7,954 nucleotides of DNA from Pseudomonadota bacterium (GTDB taxonomy: Bacteria > Pseudomonadota > Alphaproteobacteria > Rhizobiales > Beijerinckiaceae). This document shows, piece after piece, positions 1-7,933 of this stretch. Within the stretch, counting starts at the first letter, position 1; each line of letters begins with the position of its first letter. The stretch spans positions 1 through 7,954 of the forward strand of contig JAGWRL010000284.1 in NCBI GenBank assembly GCA_028876585.1, read 5' to 3'. The notes beneath the pieces were generated by a model. That model was given only the letters and a program-made list of their open reading frames with translations, had not been told where the DNA came from and made no database searches. A program made the position numbers and the translations under genes.

Positions 1-240
1 CTACAGGCGCTCATCGACAAGAGCCAGGAACTCGTCACCGGCAAGGTGCGGCTGAAGGTCTACAAGGGCTCAGCGTGGACGATCGGGCGCGAAAGCCCGT
101 ATTCGCTCTACGATCAGGATCTCGTGACCTTCGAGGAGGGCGCGGTCGCCTACGATCATCGCGACGCTGGCGGCTTCATCAAGCTCAACGCGCTGCGTCT
201 GCGCACGCTGGCCAAGCGGCGCGCGAAGATCGGGACGTAA
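1..240 (+). CDS. argG: Argininosuccinate synthase, C-terminal 79 residues (5' end outside window)
   Basis: This is the 3' end of argG, which ligates citrulline and aspartate using ATP to give argininosuccinate in cytosolic arginine synthesis. The reading frame is open from base 1 and ends with TAA at 238-240, so the gene starts upstream of the window. The visible part matches the family's C-terminal oligomerisation region: a [15 protein letters not shown] strand, then [17 protein letters not shown], then the conserved [13 protein letters not shown] and a basic tail ([10 protein letters not shown]). The ATP- and citrulline-binding parts lie off the window and cannot be judged. The MFS gene that follows starts 9 bp after the stop in the same frame, so the two may share a transcript. 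Identification is by recognised family motifs. Confidence 0.93.
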   Translation, partial: LQALIDKSQELVTGKVRLKVYKGSAWTIGRESPYSLYDQDLVTFEEGAVAYDHRDAGGFIKLNALRLRTLAKRRAKIGT

Positions 241-249
241 TTCTCCGCC

Positions 250-1602
250 GTGACCCGCCTCGCGCTGCTGGTCGCGGCGGCCTTTTTCATGGAATTTCTC
301 GACGCGACGATCCTCACCACCGCGCTGCCGAAGATGGCCGAGAGCTTTCATGCGCGCGCGGTCGATCTCAGCGTCGGCGTGTCGATCTACGCGCTGACGC
401 TGGCGGTCTTCATCCTGCCGAGCGGCTGGGTGGTGGAGCGCTACGGGGCGCGCGCGGTGTTCACCGGCGCCATCGCGCTGTTCACGCTCAGTTCGGTGCT
501 GTGCGGCCTGTCGACGACGCCGTGGCTGTTCTTCGCGGCCCGCGCGCTGCAAGGCGTCGGCGGCGCCTTCATGGTGCCGGTCGGGCGGCTCGTCGTGCTG
601 CGCACGACGGCGAAGAGCGGCCTGTTGCGCGCGACGGCGCTGTTGACCTGGCCCGGCCTCACCGCGCCGCTGCTCGGCCCCCCGCTCGGCGGCTGGCTGG
701 CGGAGGAGGTGACGTGGCGCGCGATCTTCTTCGTCAACCTGCCGCTGGGGCTCGTCGGCGCGCTGCTCGCCTGGGCCTGGACGCCGCGGATGAGCCAGAG
801 CGAGCGCCGGGGCTTCGACGGCCCCGGCTTCGCGCTGGCGGGCGTCGCGCTCGCCGCCGCCCTGCTGGCGCTCGACGCGCAGGGCGCGGCCGCCCTGGCG
901 CTGGCCGCGCTGGCGCTGGCGGCGGGTGGGCTCTATGTCGGCCACGCCCGCCGCGCGGTTCATCCGATCGTCGATTTCGCGCCGTTCCGCCACGCCAGCT
1001 TTCGCCTCAGCCTCCTCGGCGGCACGGCGGCGCGGATGTTGATCGGCGCCGTGCCGTTCGTGCTGCCGCTGATGTTCCAGCTCGGCTTCGGCTTCGACGC
1101 CACGCGCGCCGGCCTCACGGTGACGCCGCTGTTCGTCGGCAATATCGGCGTCAAACCGTTCACGACGCCGATCCTGCGCCGGTTCGGCTTCCGCCGCGTG
1201 CTGGTGGTCAACGCCGGCTTGCAGGCGGCGACCCTGTTCGCCTGTGCCGGCCTGCGCGCCGATACGCCGTGGCCGCTGGTCGCATTGCTGCTCTGCCTCT
1301 CCGGCGCCTCGCGCTCGATGCATTTCACCGCGCTGGCGACGCTGCCCTTCGCCGACGTGACGCCGGGGGAAATGGGCATGGCCAACCTGATCTACAGCGC
1401 CTCGTTCCAGGGCGCCTTCGCCTTCGGGGTCGGCGCGGCGGCGGCGTTGATGAAGCTTGGCGCGTTCGTCACAAGCGCGCCGCTCGGCCCGTTCCGCTTC
1501 ACCTTCGCCGCGCTCGGCTTGGCTATGCTGGCCGTGATGGCCAATCACGCCCGGCTGGCGCGCGACGCCGGGGCGCAGGTGCAGGCCCGCTCGCGCACAT
1601 AA
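250..1602 (+). CDS. MFS transporter, DHA2 (EmrB/QacA-like) drug:H+ antiporter family
   Basis: This is a 450-residue inner-membrane protein, predicted to export small molecules using the proton gradient. About 14 hydrophobic segments can be drawn (roughly 4-24, 41-60, 70-88, 93-115, 125-147, 155-177, 192-210, 213-230, 252-275, 287-305, 313-333, 340-358, 380-403, 413-432), which fits the DHA2 layout. Family motifs seen are LDATILTTALP at 17-27 (the D1-type motif of TM1), a motif-A loop GWVVERYGARAVF at 59-71, and the motif-C antiporter signature GPPLGG at 143-148 followed by TWRAIFFVNLPLG. The start is GTG at 250. It cannot be further upstream because argG's TAA lies in the same frame three codons before. 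No convincing ribosome-binding site precedes it; GGGA at 232-235 is too far away. Substrate is unknown. Nothing links it to aromatic uptake, since it is an exporter-type family and lies apart from the lig genes. Confidence 0.88.
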   Translation: MTRLALLVAAAFFMEFLDATILTTALPKMAESFHARAVDLSVGVSIYALTLAVFILPSGWVVERYGARAVFTGAIALFTLSSVLCGLSTTPWLFFAARALQGVGGAFMVPVGRLVVLRTTAKSGLLRATALLTWPGLTAPLLGPPLGGWLAEEVTWRAIFFVNLPLGLVGALLAWAWTPRMSQSERRGFDGPGFALAGVALAAALLALDAQGAAALALAALALAAGGLYVGHARRAVHPIVDFAPFRHASFRLSLLGGTAARMLIGAVPFVLPLMFQLGFGFDATRAGLTVTPLFVGNIGVKPFTTPILRRFGFRRVLVVNAGLQAATLFACAGLRADTPWPLVALLLCLSGASRSMHFTALATLPFADVTPGEMGMANLIYSASFQGAFAFGVGAAAALMKLGAFVTSAPLGPFRFTFAALGLAMLAVMANHARLARDAGAQVQARSRT

Positions 1603-1660
1603 AGCGCGCGATCGAAGGCGCCCTTGTCCGGCGGCCGTCGCGGCGCGATATCTTGCGCGT

Positions 1661-1667
1661 CGGGGGA
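1661..1667 (+). promoter_or_regulatory. Ribosome-binding site of the ECF sigma gene
   Basis: The purine run GGGGGAG ends 6 bases before the GTG at 1674. This supports that codon as the start over any upstream in-frame codon in the read-through frame, which is open far upstream only because of GC bias. Confidence 0.6.
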
Positions 1668-1673
1668 GCAGCC

Positions 1674-2222
1674 GTGACGGCGGAAGACCTCAAGGCGCTG
1701 ATGCTCAAAGTCGCGCGGGAGCGCGACCGCTCCTCCTATGCCCGCCTGTTCCAGTATTTCGCGCCGCGCCTGATCGGCTTCCTGGCGCGCTCCGGCGTCA
1801 GCGCGGCCGACGCCGAGGAGATCGCGCAGGACACGCTGGCGACGGTGTGGCGCAAGGCGGCGCTGTACGATCCCGCGCAGGCGGCGGTCAGCACCTGGAT
1901 TTTCACCATCGCCCGCAATCTGCGGATCGACCTCGCCCGCCGCGCCGCGCGACGGCGCGGCGACGACGCGCTCGGCGCGCCCGAAATCGCGACGGTCGAA
2001 AGCGCGGAGAGCGCGACGCTCACCGAGGAGCGCGACGCCAAGGTGCGCGCGGCGATGACGCGGCTGTCGCGCGAACAGGCGACGGTGCTGCGGCTGTCGT
2101 TCTTCTCCGAGAAGCCGCACGCGCAGATCGCGCGCGAACTCGGCATTCCCTTGGGCACCGTCAAATCGCGGGTTCGCCTCGCGATGGCCAAGATTCGCCC
2201 GCTGCTGGAGGCCGAGCGGTGA
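1674..2222 (+). CDS. ECF-type RNA polymerase sigma factor (RpoE/ChrR-associated-like)
   Basis: This 182-residue protein is a group 4 (extracytoplasmic function) sigma factor, which redirects RNA polymerase to stress promoters. Region 2 spans about residues 24-90, with the core-binding and -10 recognition stretch AEEIAQDTLATVWRKAALYD followed by STWIFTIARNLRIDLARR. A variable acidic linker covers about 92-122. Region 4 spans about 125-178, with the helix-turn-helix PHAQIARELGIPLGTVKSRVRLAMAKIRPLL. The wording of region 2 (ATVWRKA..DP, STW.F.IARN..ID) recalls Rhodobacter sphaeroides RpoE, which is held by the zinc anti-sigma ChrR and answers singlet oxygen. The start is GTG at 1674, with GGGGGAG at 1661-1667 as a good ribosome-binding site. 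No ChrR-like gene follows; a minus-strand gene ends 14 bp downstream. Sigma identity is secure, the stimulus is inference. Confidence 0.92.
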   Translation: MTAEDLKALMLKVARERDRSSYARLFQYFAPRLIGFLARSGVSAADAEEIAQDTLATVWRKAALYDPAQAAVSTWIFTIARNLRIDLARRAARRRGDDALGAPEIATVESAESATLTEERDAKVRAAMTRLSREQATVLRLSFFSEKPHAQIARELGIPLGTVKSRVRLAMAKIRPLLEAER

Positions 2223-2236
2223 GCCGGCCCGTCGCC

Positions 2237-2785
2237 TCAGCCGTCGAATCCGCCCTGGGCGAGGAACGCCGCCTCCTCCGGCGTCGTCTCGCGCCCCAGC
2301 GCGGCGTTGCGATGGGGAAAGCGGCCGAACCGGCGCACGATGTCGCAATGCCCGTCCGCATAAGATTGCGCGTGCGGCGCCCACAGCCGATGCAGCGCGA
2401 CCGAACGCGCCTGATCGGCCAGCGCCTCGGAATGCTCGAACGGCAGCAGGAAGAACACCCGCAGTTGCGGTTCGACCTCGCCGATATAGCCCGCCGCGAG
2501 CGCATGGCCGGCGTAGATGCGGGCGAGCGGGTCGGTGGCGAACATATGCGCGGTGCCGCGAAACACGTTGCGCGGAATCTGGTCGGTGAGCAGCACCAGC
2601 GCCAGCGCGCCGATGGCGTCGCCCTGCCAATCCTCGCGGCGCCGCGCCGCGACCTCCATGTGCAGATCCAGCCAGCCGTCGCGGCAGCGCGCGTCGAATT
2701 CGAGGTTCTTGGCGTACCAGAGATCGGCGCCGGCCCCGCGCCAGAAATCGACGACCTGCGCCGCCAAGGTCAATTTGTCGGCCAT
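2237..2785 (-). CDS. DUF924 family protein
   Basis: This 182-residue cytosolic protein belongs to the widespread DUF924 family (TPR-like helical fold), whose role is not established. Family signatures in order are the N-terminal VVDFWRGAGADLWYAKNLEFD (12-31), the core LALVLLTDQIPRNVFRGTAHMFATDP (61-86), FFLLPFEHSE (111-120) followed by ALADQARSV, and the C-terminal RFGRFPHRNAALGRETTPEEAAFL (152-175). The length is normal for the family. I place the start at the ATG ending at 2785 because GGGAGAG sits a few bases upstream on that strand. An in-frame ATG 13 codons earlier (base 2824) has no such site, and the conserved part begins just after the later start. It converges on the sigma gene (14 bp between stops) and diverges from ligJ across 171 bp. 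No signal peptide or membrane segment is seen. Confidence 0.88.
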   Translation of the reverse strand: MADKLTLAAQVVDFWRGAGADLWYAKNLEFDARCRDGWLDLHMEVAARRREDWQGDAIGALALVLLTDQIPRNVFRGTAHMFATDPLARIYAGHALAAGYIGEVEPQLRVFFLLPFEHSEALADQARSVALHRLWAPHAQSYADGHCDIVRRFGRFPHRNAALGRETTPEEAAFLAQGGFDG

Positions 2786-2869
2786 GTCAGGCTCTCCCGC
2801 CGGCGATTGATCGAATGCGCTCATGCGTTCGATGAACGGGCGAGGCTTTCCTTTTCGCCGACGCGCTGT

Positions 2870-2887
2870 CAAGCGCTGGGCCGCTTG
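2870..2887. promoter_or_regulatory. Candidate operator: perfect 6-bp inverted repeat with 6-bp spacer upstream of ligJ
   Basis: CAAGCG at 2870-2875 and its exact complement CGCTTG at 2882-2887 flank a 6-base spacer. The site lies 70 to 87 bases before the ligJ start, in the only sizeable gap ahead of the lig cluster, and its right arm overlaps a possible -35 element. Symmetry and position suit a dimeric regulator such as a LysR, IclR, GntR or MarR type, but no regulator gene is in the window. A chance dyad of this size in GC-rich DNA is possible, so confidence is modest. Confidence 0.4.
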
Positions 2888-2912
2888 CGGGCGGCCGCGC
2901 GTGGGATAACAT
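2885..2912 (+). promoter_or_regulatory. Possible sigma-70-type promoter of the lig operon
   Basis: TTGCGG (2885-2890) and TAACAT (2907-2912) are 16 bases apart and lie 45 bases before ligJ. Both match the housekeeping consensus only partly. The AT-rich patch GGGATAACATGG stands out in an otherwise GC-rich stretch and is the most promoter-like spot in the 2786-2956 gap. The remainder of that gap shows a NotI-type palindrome at 2891-2898 but no other recognisable element. Confidence 0.3.
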
Positions 2913-2943
2913 GGGCTCAACGCGGCGAAGCGGCCGGGCTTTA

Positions 2944-2948
2944 GAGGA
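2944..2948 (+). promoter_or_regulatory. Ribosome-binding site of ligJ
   Basis: GAGGA lies 8 bases before the ATG at 2957. It fixes the ligJ start, which also gives the conserved N-terminus [10 protein letters not shown] in register with known LigJ proteins. Confidence 0.7.
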
Positions 2949-2956
2949 AACGCCTG

Positions 2957-3985
2957 ATGATCATTGACTGCCACGGCCATTACACCACCGCGCCGAAAGC
3001 GCTGGAGGATTGGCGCAACCGGCAGATCGCGGCGATCAAGGACCCCGCGCTAAAACCCTCGCCGGCCGATTTGCGCATCTCGGACGAGGAATTGCGCCAG
3101 TCGATCGAGGCCAACCAGCTCAAATTCATGCGCGAGCGTGGCAGCGATCTGACGATCTTCTCGCCGCGCGCCTCGTTCATGGCGCATCACATCGGCGATT
3201 TCGAAGTGTCGTCGACCTGGGCGGCGATCTGCAACGAGTTGATCTTCCGCGTGACGCAATTGTTTCCCGATCATTTCATCGGCGCGGCGATGCTGCCGCA
3301 GAGCCCCGGCGTCGATCCGAAAACCTGCATCCCCGAACTGGAAAAATGCGTGCGCGACTATGGCTTCGTCGCGATCAACCTAAACCCCGATCCCTCCGGC
3401 GGCCATTGGACCAGCCCGCCTTTGACCGACAAGCACTGGTGGCCGATCTACGAGAAGATGGCGGAATACGACATCCCCGCGATGGTGCATGTCTCAACCA
3501 GTTGCAACGCCTGTTTCCACACCACCGGCGCGCATTACATCAACGCCGACACGACGGCGGTGATGCAACTGATCCAGGGCGACCTGTTCAGGGATTTCCC
3601 GACCCTGCGCTTCATCATCCCGCATGGCGGCGGCGCGGCGCCCTATCACTGGGGCCGCTATCGTGGATTGGCGCAGGAACTGAAGAAGCCGTTGCTCAAA
3701 GACCATCTGCTGAAGAACGTGTTCTTCGACACCTGCGTCTATCATCAACCGGGCATCGATCTGCTGACCAAGGTGATCCCGGTCGAGAACGTGCTGTTCG
3801 CCAGCGAGATGATTGGCGCGGTGCGCGGCATCGACCCCGAGACGGGCCACAATTACGACGACACCAAACGTTATATCGAGGCGACGCTGAACCTGACGCC
3901 TGAGGAGAAGCGCATGGTCTACGAAGGCAACGCGCGGCGGGTTTACCCGCGGCTGGACGCGGCGCTGAAGGCGCGGGGACGCTGA
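2957..3985 (+). CDS. ligJ: 4-oxalomesaconate hydratase (LigJ), amidohydrolase superfamily
   Basis: LigJ adds water to the isomerised 4-oxalomesaconate to form 4-carboxy-4-hydroxy-2-oxoadipate in the cytosol, the penultimate step of protocatechuate 4,5-cleavage. The 342-residue protein closely follows Sphingobium SYK-6 LigJ from end to end as I recall it, including [67 protein letters not shown] and [14 protein letters not shown]. The zinc ligands reported for LigJ fall at the same numbers here: His6 and His8 (HGH after strand 1), His178 (MVHVSTSC) and Glu284 (FASEMIG). His223 in [14 protein letters not shown] is also conserved. It heads the cluster, and ligK starts one base after its stop. 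General ACMSD-like amidohydrolases are the alternative, but the motif match makes LigJ much more likely. Confidence 0.95.
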   Translation: MIIDCHGHYTTAPKALEDWRNRQIAAIKDPALKPSPADLRISDEELRQSIEANQLKFMRERGSDLTIFSPRASFMAHHIGDFEVSSTWAAICNELIFRVTQLFPDHFIGAAMLPQSPGVDPKTCIPELEKCVRDYGFVAINLNPDPSGGHWTSPPLTDKHWWPIYEKMAEYDIPAMVHVSTSCNACFHTTGAHYINADTTAVMQLIQGDLFRDFPTLRFIIPHGGGAAPYHWGRYRGLAQELKKPLLKDHLLKNVFFDTCVYHQPGIDLLTKVIPVENVLFASEMIGAVRGIDPETGHNYDDTKRYIEATLNLTPEEKRMVYEGNARRVYPRLDAALKARGR

Positions 3986-3986
3986 C

Positions 3987-4670
3987 ATGACCGAACTTGG
4001 CATCGTCAAACGCAACATCGCGCGCGCCGACCGCGCCGCCACCGACGCCCTCAGCCAATATGGCGTCGCCACCGTGCATGAGGCGATGGGCCGCGTCGGC
4101 CTGATGAAGCCCTACATGCGGCCGATCTATCCCGGCGCCAGCGTGTCGGGAACGGCCGTCACCGTGCTGCTGCATCCCGGCGACAACTGGATGATGCATG
4201 TCGCGGCCGAACAGATCCAACCCGGCGACATCGTGGTGGCGGCGATCACGGCCGAATGCACCGACGGCTATTTCGGCGATCTGCTGGCGACTTCGTTCAT
4301 GGCGCGCGGCGCCCGGGCGCTCATCATCGACGCCGGCGTGCGTGATGTGCGCACGCTGACCGAGATGGGCTTTCCGGTCTGGAGCAAATGTGTCAGCGCC
4401 AAGGGCACGGTGAAGGCGACGCTCGGCTCGGTCAACATCCCCATCGTCTGCGCCGGCGCGATGGTGAACCCCGGCGACGCCATCGTCGCCGACGACGACG
4501 GCGTGGTGGTCGTGCCCGCCGCCTGGGCCGCGCGCACCGCCGAGGCGGCCAAGGCGCGCGAGGCCAACGAGGGCGAGAAGCGCGAGCGGCTGGCGGCGGG
4601 CGTGCTCGGCCTCGACATGTACAAGATGCGCGAACCGCTCGCCAAAGCGGGGCTCAAATATGTCGACTAG
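3987..4670 (+). CDS. ligK: 4-carboxy-4-hydroxy-2-oxoadipate aldolase (LigK/ProA type)
   Basis: This class II, divalent-metal-dependent aldolase splits 4-carboxy-4-hydroxy-2-oxoadipate into pyruvate and oxaloacetate. Enzymes of this type also act on 4-hydroxy-4-methyl-2-oxoglutarate and decarboxylate oxaloacetate. The 227-residue protein has the RraA-like fold signature. The family motif D-X20-R-D is met exactly by Asp98, Arg119 and Asp120 ([12 protein letters not shown] then DAGVRD). Other conserved parts are [22 protein letters not shown] (29-50), GDIVVAA (80-86), [17 protein letters not shown] (161-177) and a C-terminal [20 protein letters not shown]. RraA RNase E regulators share the fold, but the C-terminal extension and the setting between ligJ and ligI favour the aldolase. 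ATG 3987 is one base after the ligJ stop, with GGGGA at 3975-3979 as a likely ribosome-binding site. The last 11 bases overlap ligI. Confidence 0.94.
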   Translation: MTELGIVKRNIARADRAATDALSQYGVATVHEAMGRVGLMKPYMRPIYPGASVSGTAVTVLLHPGDNWMMHVAAEQIQPGDIVVAAITAECTDGYFGDLLATSFMARGARALIIDAGVRDVRTLTEMGFPVWSKCVSAKGTVKATLGSVNIPIVCAGAMVNPGDAIVADDDGVVVVPAAWAARTAEAAKAREANEGEKRERLAAGVLGLDMYKMREPLAKAGLKYVD

Positions 4671-5592
4671 CGGACCGTTCGAGAAGACGAAGGGCTGGCT
4701 TGATTGGTGCGACGCACCGTCGCGCCCGCGCTTCACGCCGCCGGCGGGCGCGGTCGACGCGCATTGCCATGTGTTTGGCCCCGGCGCCGAATTCCCGTTC
4801 GCGCCCGAGCGCAAGTATACGCCGTGCGACGCCAGCAAACAGCAGCTTTTCGCGCTGCGCGACCGGCTCGGCTTCACGCGCAACGTGATCGTGCAGGCGA
4901 CCTGTCACGGCGCCGACAACAGCGCGATGGTTGACGCCTGCCTATTGAGCCAAGGCCGCGCGCGCGGCGTGGCGACGGTGAAGCGCTCCGTCTCCGACGA
5001 GGAGCTTCAGCGCCTGCATCGGGCCGGCGTGCGCGGCGTGCGCTTCAACTTCGTCAAGCGGCTGGTCGATTTCACGCCGCGCGACGAACTGATGGAGATC
5101 GCCGGCCGGGTGGCGAAACTCGGCTGGCATGTGGTGATCTATTTCGAGGCGGTCGATCTGCCGGAATTGTGGGAGTTCTTCACCGCGCTGCCGACGACGG
5201 TCGTGGTTGATCACATGGGCCGCCCGGATGTGGGCAAGCCGATCGACGGGCCGGAATTCGCGCTGTTCCTCAAGTTCATGCGACAGCACGGGAATGTCTG
5301 GAGCAAGGTGTCGTGCCCGGAGCGCCTCTCGCTCGCCGGGCCGCCGGCGCTGAACGGCGAGCGCGACGCCTATCGCGATGTGGTCCCGTTCGCGCGCGCG
5401 GTGGTCGAGGAGTTTCCCGACCGGGTGTTGTGGGGCACGGATTGGCCGCATCCCAACCTGAAGGACCACATGCCCGACGACGGCCTGCTGGTTGACTTCA
5501 TCCCCCATATCGCGACCACGGCGGCGTTGCAGCGCAGGCTGCTGGTGGACAATCCGATGCGGCTGTACTGGCCGGACGAAAAGGGAGTTTGA
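4660..5592 (+). CDS. ligI: 2-pyrone-4,6-dicarboxylate hydrolase (LigI), amidohydrolase superfamily
   Basis: LigI hydrolyses the lactone 2-pyrone-4,6-dicarboxylate to 4-oxalomesaconate, and in the studied enzyme needs no metal. The 310-residue protein follows SYK-6 LigI along its length: [16 protein letters not shown] (26-41), [36 protein letters not shown] (123-137), [19 protein letters not shown] (182-191), WGTDWPHPN (258-266), and DNPMRLYW near the end. Residues equivalent to the catalytic and substrate-binding set I recall are present: His35, His37, Arg128, Arg134, Tyr161, His185, Arg188, Arg222, Asp261 and His264. It is somewhat longer than the SYK-6 protein, with four extra N-terminal residues and an insertion near 226-240. 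The ATG at 4660 lies inside the end of ligK, which suggests translational coupling. ligA follows after 3 bp. Confidence 0.95.
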   Translation: MSTSGPFEKTKGWLDWCDAPSRPRFTPPAGAVDAHCHVFGPGAEFPFAPERKYTPCDASKQQLFALRDRLGFTRNVIVQATCHGADNSAMVDACLLSQGRARGVATVKRSVSDEELQRLHRAGVRGVRFNFVKRLVDFTPRDELMEIAGRVAKLGWHVVIYFEAVDLPELWEFFTALPTTVVVDHMGRPDVGKPIDGPEFALFLKFMRQHGNVWSKVSCPERLSLAGPPALNGERDAYRDVVPFARAVVEEFPDRVLWGTDWPHPNLKDHMPDDGLLVDFIPHIATTAALQRRLLVDNPMRLYWPDEKGV

Positions 5593-5595
5593 GCT

Positions 5596-6872
<1,277 letters not shown>

Positions 6873-6884
6873 CGCTCGCGCGCA

Positions 6885-6934
6885 TCGTCATGGCAATCGA
6901 AGCGTGGATCGCTTCGCTGCGCTCGCGATGACGA
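6885..6934. repeat. REP-like palindromic repeat between ligB and ligC
   Basis: The outer arms TCGTCAT (6885-6891) and ATGACGA (6928-6934) are exact complements. Inside them CGAAGCG (6898-6904) and CGCTTCG (6910-6916) form a 7-bp stem with a 5-base loop. The reverse strand reads like the CGTCAT(T/C)GCGAGCGCAGCGAAG family of intergenic repeats that I recall as abundant in Bradyrhizobium, Rhodopseudomonas and relatives. It fills most of the 86-bp ligB-ligC gap. In RNA it would fold into a hairpin that could slow 3' decay of the ligJKIAB message or partly stop transcription before ligC. No U-tract follows, so it is not a standard intrinsic terminator. Confidence 0.65.
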
Positions 6935-6945
6935 AAGGCCGCTTC

Positions 6946-6950
6946 AGGAG
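6946..6950 (+). promoter_or_regulatory. Ribosome-binding site of ligC
   Basis: AGGAG lies 8 bases before the ATG at 6959 and is the strongest ribosome-binding site in the cluster. It suits a gene that starts translation independently after the 86-bp gap. Confidence 0.7.
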
Positions 6951-6958
6951 AGTCTCAA

Positions 6959-7933
6959 ATGCCTAAAACAATCAAAGTCGCGCTCGCCGGCGCCGGCGCG
7001 TTCGGCCTCAAACATCTCGACGCGATCAAGCTGATCGACGGCGTCGAATGCATTTCCGTGGTCGGGCGCGAACTCGACAAGACGCGGGAGGCGGCGAGCA
7101 AATATGGAGTCGCGCATGCAACTACCGAACTCGCCGAGGCGCTGAAGCTTCCCGGCCTCGACGCTGTGATTCTGGCGACGCCGACGCAGATGCACGCGAG
7201 CCAGTCGATCCAATGCCTGCAAGCCGGAAAGCATGTGCAGGTGGAAATCCCGCTGGCGGATTCGCTCAAAGACGCCGAGGCGGTGGTCGAGATGCAGCGC
7301 CAGACCGGCCTCGTCGCCATGTGCGGCCACACCAGGCGGTTCAACCCGAGCCATCAGTTCGTGCGCAAACGCATCGTGGCGGGCGAGTTCAACATTAGCC
7401 AAATGGACGTGCAGACTTATTTCTTCCGGCGCACCAACATGAACGCGCTCGGCCAGCCGCGCTCGTGGACCGATCATCTGTTGTGGCATCACGCGGCGCA
7501 CACCGTCGATCTGTTCGCCTATCAGGCGCGCTCTCCGATCGTGCAGGCCAACGCGGTGCAGGGGCCGATCCATCCGACGCTTGGCATCGCGATGGATATG
7601 AGCGTTCAGTTGAAAGCGGCGAACGGCGCGATCTGCACGCTGTCGCTGTCGTTCAACAACGAGGGGCCGCTCGGCACGTTCTTTCGCTACATCGGCGACA
7701 GCGCCACCTATATCGCGCGCTACGACGATCTGTTCACCGGCAAGGACGAGAAGATCGACGTCTCCAAGGTCGACGTCAGCATGAACGGCATCGAATTGCA
7801 GGACCGCGAGTTCTTCGCCGCGATCCGCGAAAAGCGCGAGCCGAACGCCAGCGTCTCTCAGTGCCTCACCGCGATGGACGTTCTCGACCGGCTCGAGCGC
7901 TTTCTGAACTCGGCCGCGACGGCGACCGCGTAG
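6959..7933 (+). CDS. ligC: 4-carboxy-2-hydroxymuconate-6-semialdehyde dehydrogenase (LigC), Gfo/Idh/MocA family
   Basis: LigC uses NADP+ (or NAD+) to oxidise the hemiacetal form of CHMS to 2-pyrone-4,6-dicarboxylate, the substrate of LigI. The 324-residue protein has an N-terminal Rossmann nucleotide fold, with VALAGAGAFGLKHLDAI (7-23) carrying the glycine motif G11-A-G13-A-F-G16 and the second strand ending VVGRELDKTRE, where Arg37 could contact an NADP phosphate. ILATPTQMHA (71-80) and HVQVEIPLADSLKDAE (92-107) follow; the family's usual EKP is EIP here (Glu96, Ile97). The C-terminal Gfo/Idh/MocA domain includes MCGHTRRFNPSHQFVR (121-136) and SWTDHLLWHHAAHTVDLF (169-186) with His177, His178 and His181. 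Without the neighbours this could pass for a generic oxidoreductase; the lig setting and motif match make LigC secure. It ends 21 bases before the window edge. Confidence 0.94.
   Translation: MPKTIKVALAGAGAFGLKHLDAIKLIDGVECISVVGRELDKTREAASKYGVAHATTELAEALKLPGLDAVILATPTQMHASQSIQCLQAGKHVQVEIPLADSLKDAEAVVEMQRQTGLVAMCGHTRRFNPSHQFVRKRIVAGEFNISQMDVQTYFFRRTNMNALGQPRSWTDHLLWHHAAHTVDLFAYQARSPIVQANAVQGPIHPTLGIAMDMSVQLKAANGAICTLSLSFNNEGPLGTFFRYIGDSATYIARYDDLFTGKDEKIDVSKVDVSMNGIELQDREFFAAIREKREPNASVSQCLTAMDVLDRLERFLNSAATATA

Noticed and set aside
70..1548. A 492-codon open frame on the minus strand opposite the MFS gene
   Set aside because: Its translation is an Arg/Glu/Gln/Ala/His-rich low-complexity string with no domain, typical of antisense frames in GC-rich DNA, while the plus strand carries a clear MFS protein with family motifs.
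75..1673. Extended upstream start for the sigma gene through an open frame from base 75
   Set aside because: The extension is a shadow of the MFS gene; the GTG at 1674 has a good ribosome-binding site and gives the family's normal length.
2223..2236. Bidirectional terminator between the convergent sigma and DUF924 genes
   Set aside because: Only 14 bases separate the stops and no stem with a T-tract is visible there or in the adjoining ends.
1545..2630. A long minus-strand open frame opposite the sigma gene
   Set aside because: Arg/Ala/Gly-rich with no recognisable fold; it overlaps both the sigma gene and part of DUF924 in a different frame.
1847..2944. A plus-strand open frame running past the sigma gene and across the DUF924 gene, including a GTG overlapping the sigma stop that could suggest a coupled anti-sigma
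   Set aside because: The translation after the overlap has no ChrR or other anti-sigma motif (no HXXXCXXC, no cupin signature), and the opposite strand encodes a well-matched DUF924 protein.
3696..4883. A 395-codon minus-strand frame opposite ligJ, ligK and ligI
   Set aside because: His/Arg/Gly-rich antisense shadow spanning three real genes; no domain seen.
6885..6934. Intrinsic terminator ending the operon after ligB
   Set aside because: There is a stem but no following T-run, the sequence fits a dispersed repeat family better, and ligC continues the same pathway on the same strand.
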